Source: a bacterium
Lineage (GTDB): Bacteria; CG03
Reading direction: 5' to 3'
Assembly (NCBI GenBank): GCA_013791675.1
Contig: VMTI01000237.1
Location: 1-6,685, forward strand
DNA: 6,685 nucleotides
This document shows, in pieces, positions 5,773-6,685 of this stretch (the stretch's first letter is position 1; every line of letters starts with the position of its first letter). The position numbers and the translations under genes were made by a program. The notes beneath the pieces are model-generated. The model was not told the DNA's origin, did no database searches, and saw only the letters and a program-made list of their open reading frames with translations.

Positions 5773-6685
5773 CTACCTTACTATTCCCATTAGTTTCCGC
5801 ATTGTCTTTCCCGAGGCCGTCACCGATAATTCGTACATACCGTCGGGAAGTTTGAATCCCGCGAGGTCACGCCCGTCCCATTTAACAGGCGACGCGGAAG
5901 ACACCGGATAAACTCTCTCATAAACTTTTTCTCCCGTGAGGGCGAAGACCGCTACTGTCACCTGCGTATTAGACGGGTTATCTGCCCATATTTCAGTATA
6001 ATTTCCGGTTAAAGGATTCGGTTTGTTAACAAGAGCCGGAACCGCCGATGATGATTCTCTCATGGCCGCCAGAGCGTAAGGGCCTTCCGTAAGCGCCGCA
6101 ACATTTATAACGCCTCCAGCCAGCGATGAAATGCCCCTAGCGCCGGATGCCGATAGGTCCGATGCTTTCTGCCATTTGCCTGAAATATATTCAACAGCGA
6201 AGATATTGTCCGCGCTTATACGGCTTAAAGCGCCGTCTCCGGAGTAAGTGATTGTTAAATTCAGGGCTGCTTCAGGAATTAGTTTGGCTCCCGCGGTGTC
6301 TGTCATTTCCACGAGCCACCCGTAATCGTAGGCGAATTTCGCCGCGCGCGACATTTCCATGCTGTGGCGTTCCAATGAGCCGGAGGCGTAATCTCTTGTC
6401 ATTTCCACAAAACATGGCTCCGCAAAGCAGGCCGAATCCACGCTGACGGTTAGGTTATCGCCGGGAAAATCGATGACGGTAAAGCGCTCCGGCGGCATAA
6501 AATTCTTCCACACGAATTCCGTTTCTCCATAGACGGCATTTCCGGAGGTATCCTTAATGCCGGAAATTAAAACGGTTATTTCTTTCGGATAAGAAAAATC
6601 CCGTTTGAGCGTGAGAATATTATTATTCACGCCGCTTATAACATATGTAAACGTCACATCCTTCTGCGATTCTTTGACAGCGACG
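5773..6685 (-). CDS. Secreted protein with Ig-like and FlgD-Ig-like C-terminal domains (5' end outside window)
   Basis: The frame is open from the stop (TAG, 5773-5775) to the window edge, giving 303 visible residues. A GTG at 6655-6657 is probably internal, because the frame continues in sense (VAVKESQKD) upstream of it and no ribosome binding site is seen. Visible residues 1-61 resemble a bacterial Ig-like (Big_5/SbsA-type) repeat with the signature GIKDTSGNAVYG. A middle region (about 145-209) has the pattern ITYSGDG...W...GPYALAAM often found just before C-terminal sorting-type domains. The last about 82 residues are FlgD-Ig-like: NKPNPLTGNY, VAVFALTGEKVYE, then WDGRDLAGFKLPDGMYELSV and a basic end. 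Two cysteines (SACFAEPC) could form a disulfide. Such C-terminal domains resemble those of exported surface proteins; whether it is a sorting signal here is inference. It is the first operon gene visible. Confidence 0.85.
   Translation of the reverse strand, partial: VAVKESQKDVTFTYVISGVNNNILTLKRDFSYPKEITVLISGIKDTSGNAVYGETEFVWKNFMPPERFTVIDFPGDNLTVSVDSACFAEPCFVEMTRDYASGSLERHSMEMSRAAKFAYDYGWLVEMTDTAGAKLIPEAALNLTITYSGDGALSRISADNIFAVEYISGKWQKASDLSASGARGISSLAGGVINVAALTEGPYALAAMRESSSAVPALVNKPNPLTGNYTEIWADNPSNTQVTVAVFALTGEKVYERVYPVSSASPVKWDGRDLAGFKLPDGMYELSVTASGKTMRKLMGIVR

Noticed and set aside
5395..5793. 132-codon + strand open frame opposite the response regulator
   Set aside because: It is the antisense of a receiver gene with all catalytic residues intact on the - strand.
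5773..6657. GTG at 6657 as the true start of the Ig-like protein
   Set aside because: The frame stays open to the window edge with protein-like sequence, there is no ribosome binding site or signal peptide after the GTG, and it would cut into an Ig-like domain.
1..6685. tRNA, rRNA, CRISPR array, riboswitch or intact insertion sequence
   Set aside because: No tRNA-like arms, regularly spaced repeats, transposase motifs or known riboswitch core could be recognised by eye on either strand.

Overview
The window looks like chromosomal DNA from a diderm (Gram-negative-type), probably uncultured bacterium. The evidence is a PorV/PorQ-like outer-membrane barrel, a secreted protein with bacterial Ig-like and FlgD-Ig-like domains, several Sec signal peptides and TPR proteins, and good AGGAGG ribosome binding sites on one strand. 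This mix is familiar from Elusimicrobiota and other deep-branching candidate phyla, but no marker gene here fixes the phylum, so that placement is inference. I see no rRNA, tRNA, CRISPR array, prophage or intact insertion sequence.

Layout: two gene blocks converge on a gene-poor spacer. On the + strand, a possible tail of an unidentified gene (1-54) leads into an inositol-monophosphatase-family phosphatase (32-844). Three bases after its stop comes a 393-residue protein (848-2029) combining a degenerate receiver-like domain, a PilZ domain and a cyclic-nucleotide-binding domain, with no DNA-binding domain at its end. The spacer (2030-2732) is AT-rich, has no convincing gene, and ends in a cluster of degenerate intergenic repeats.

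On the - strand (read from 6685 down to 2733) is a tight four-gene operon: the C-terminal part of a secreted Ig-like/FlgD-Ig-like protein (5773-6685, cut by the window edge), a single-domain CheY-type response regulator (5406-5759), an outer-membrane barrel fused to periplasmic TPRs (3979-5409), and an inner-membrane protein with periplasmic TPRs, one transmembrane helix and a cytoplasmic coiled coil with a helical C-terminal domain (2733-3977). Gaps are 13 nt, a 4-nt ATGA overlap, and 1 nt.

How the genes may work together: the predicted locations of the four operon products form a chain from cytoplasm to cell surface (response regulator; inner-membrane bridge; periplasmic TPRs; outer-membrane barrel; surface Ig-like protein). 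I infer a regulated trans-envelope assembly or secretion module, the best candidate here for an undescribed system. The receiver-like/PilZ/CNB fusion across the spacer is a second unusual signalling protein. No direct link between the two blocks is visible beyond their proximity.
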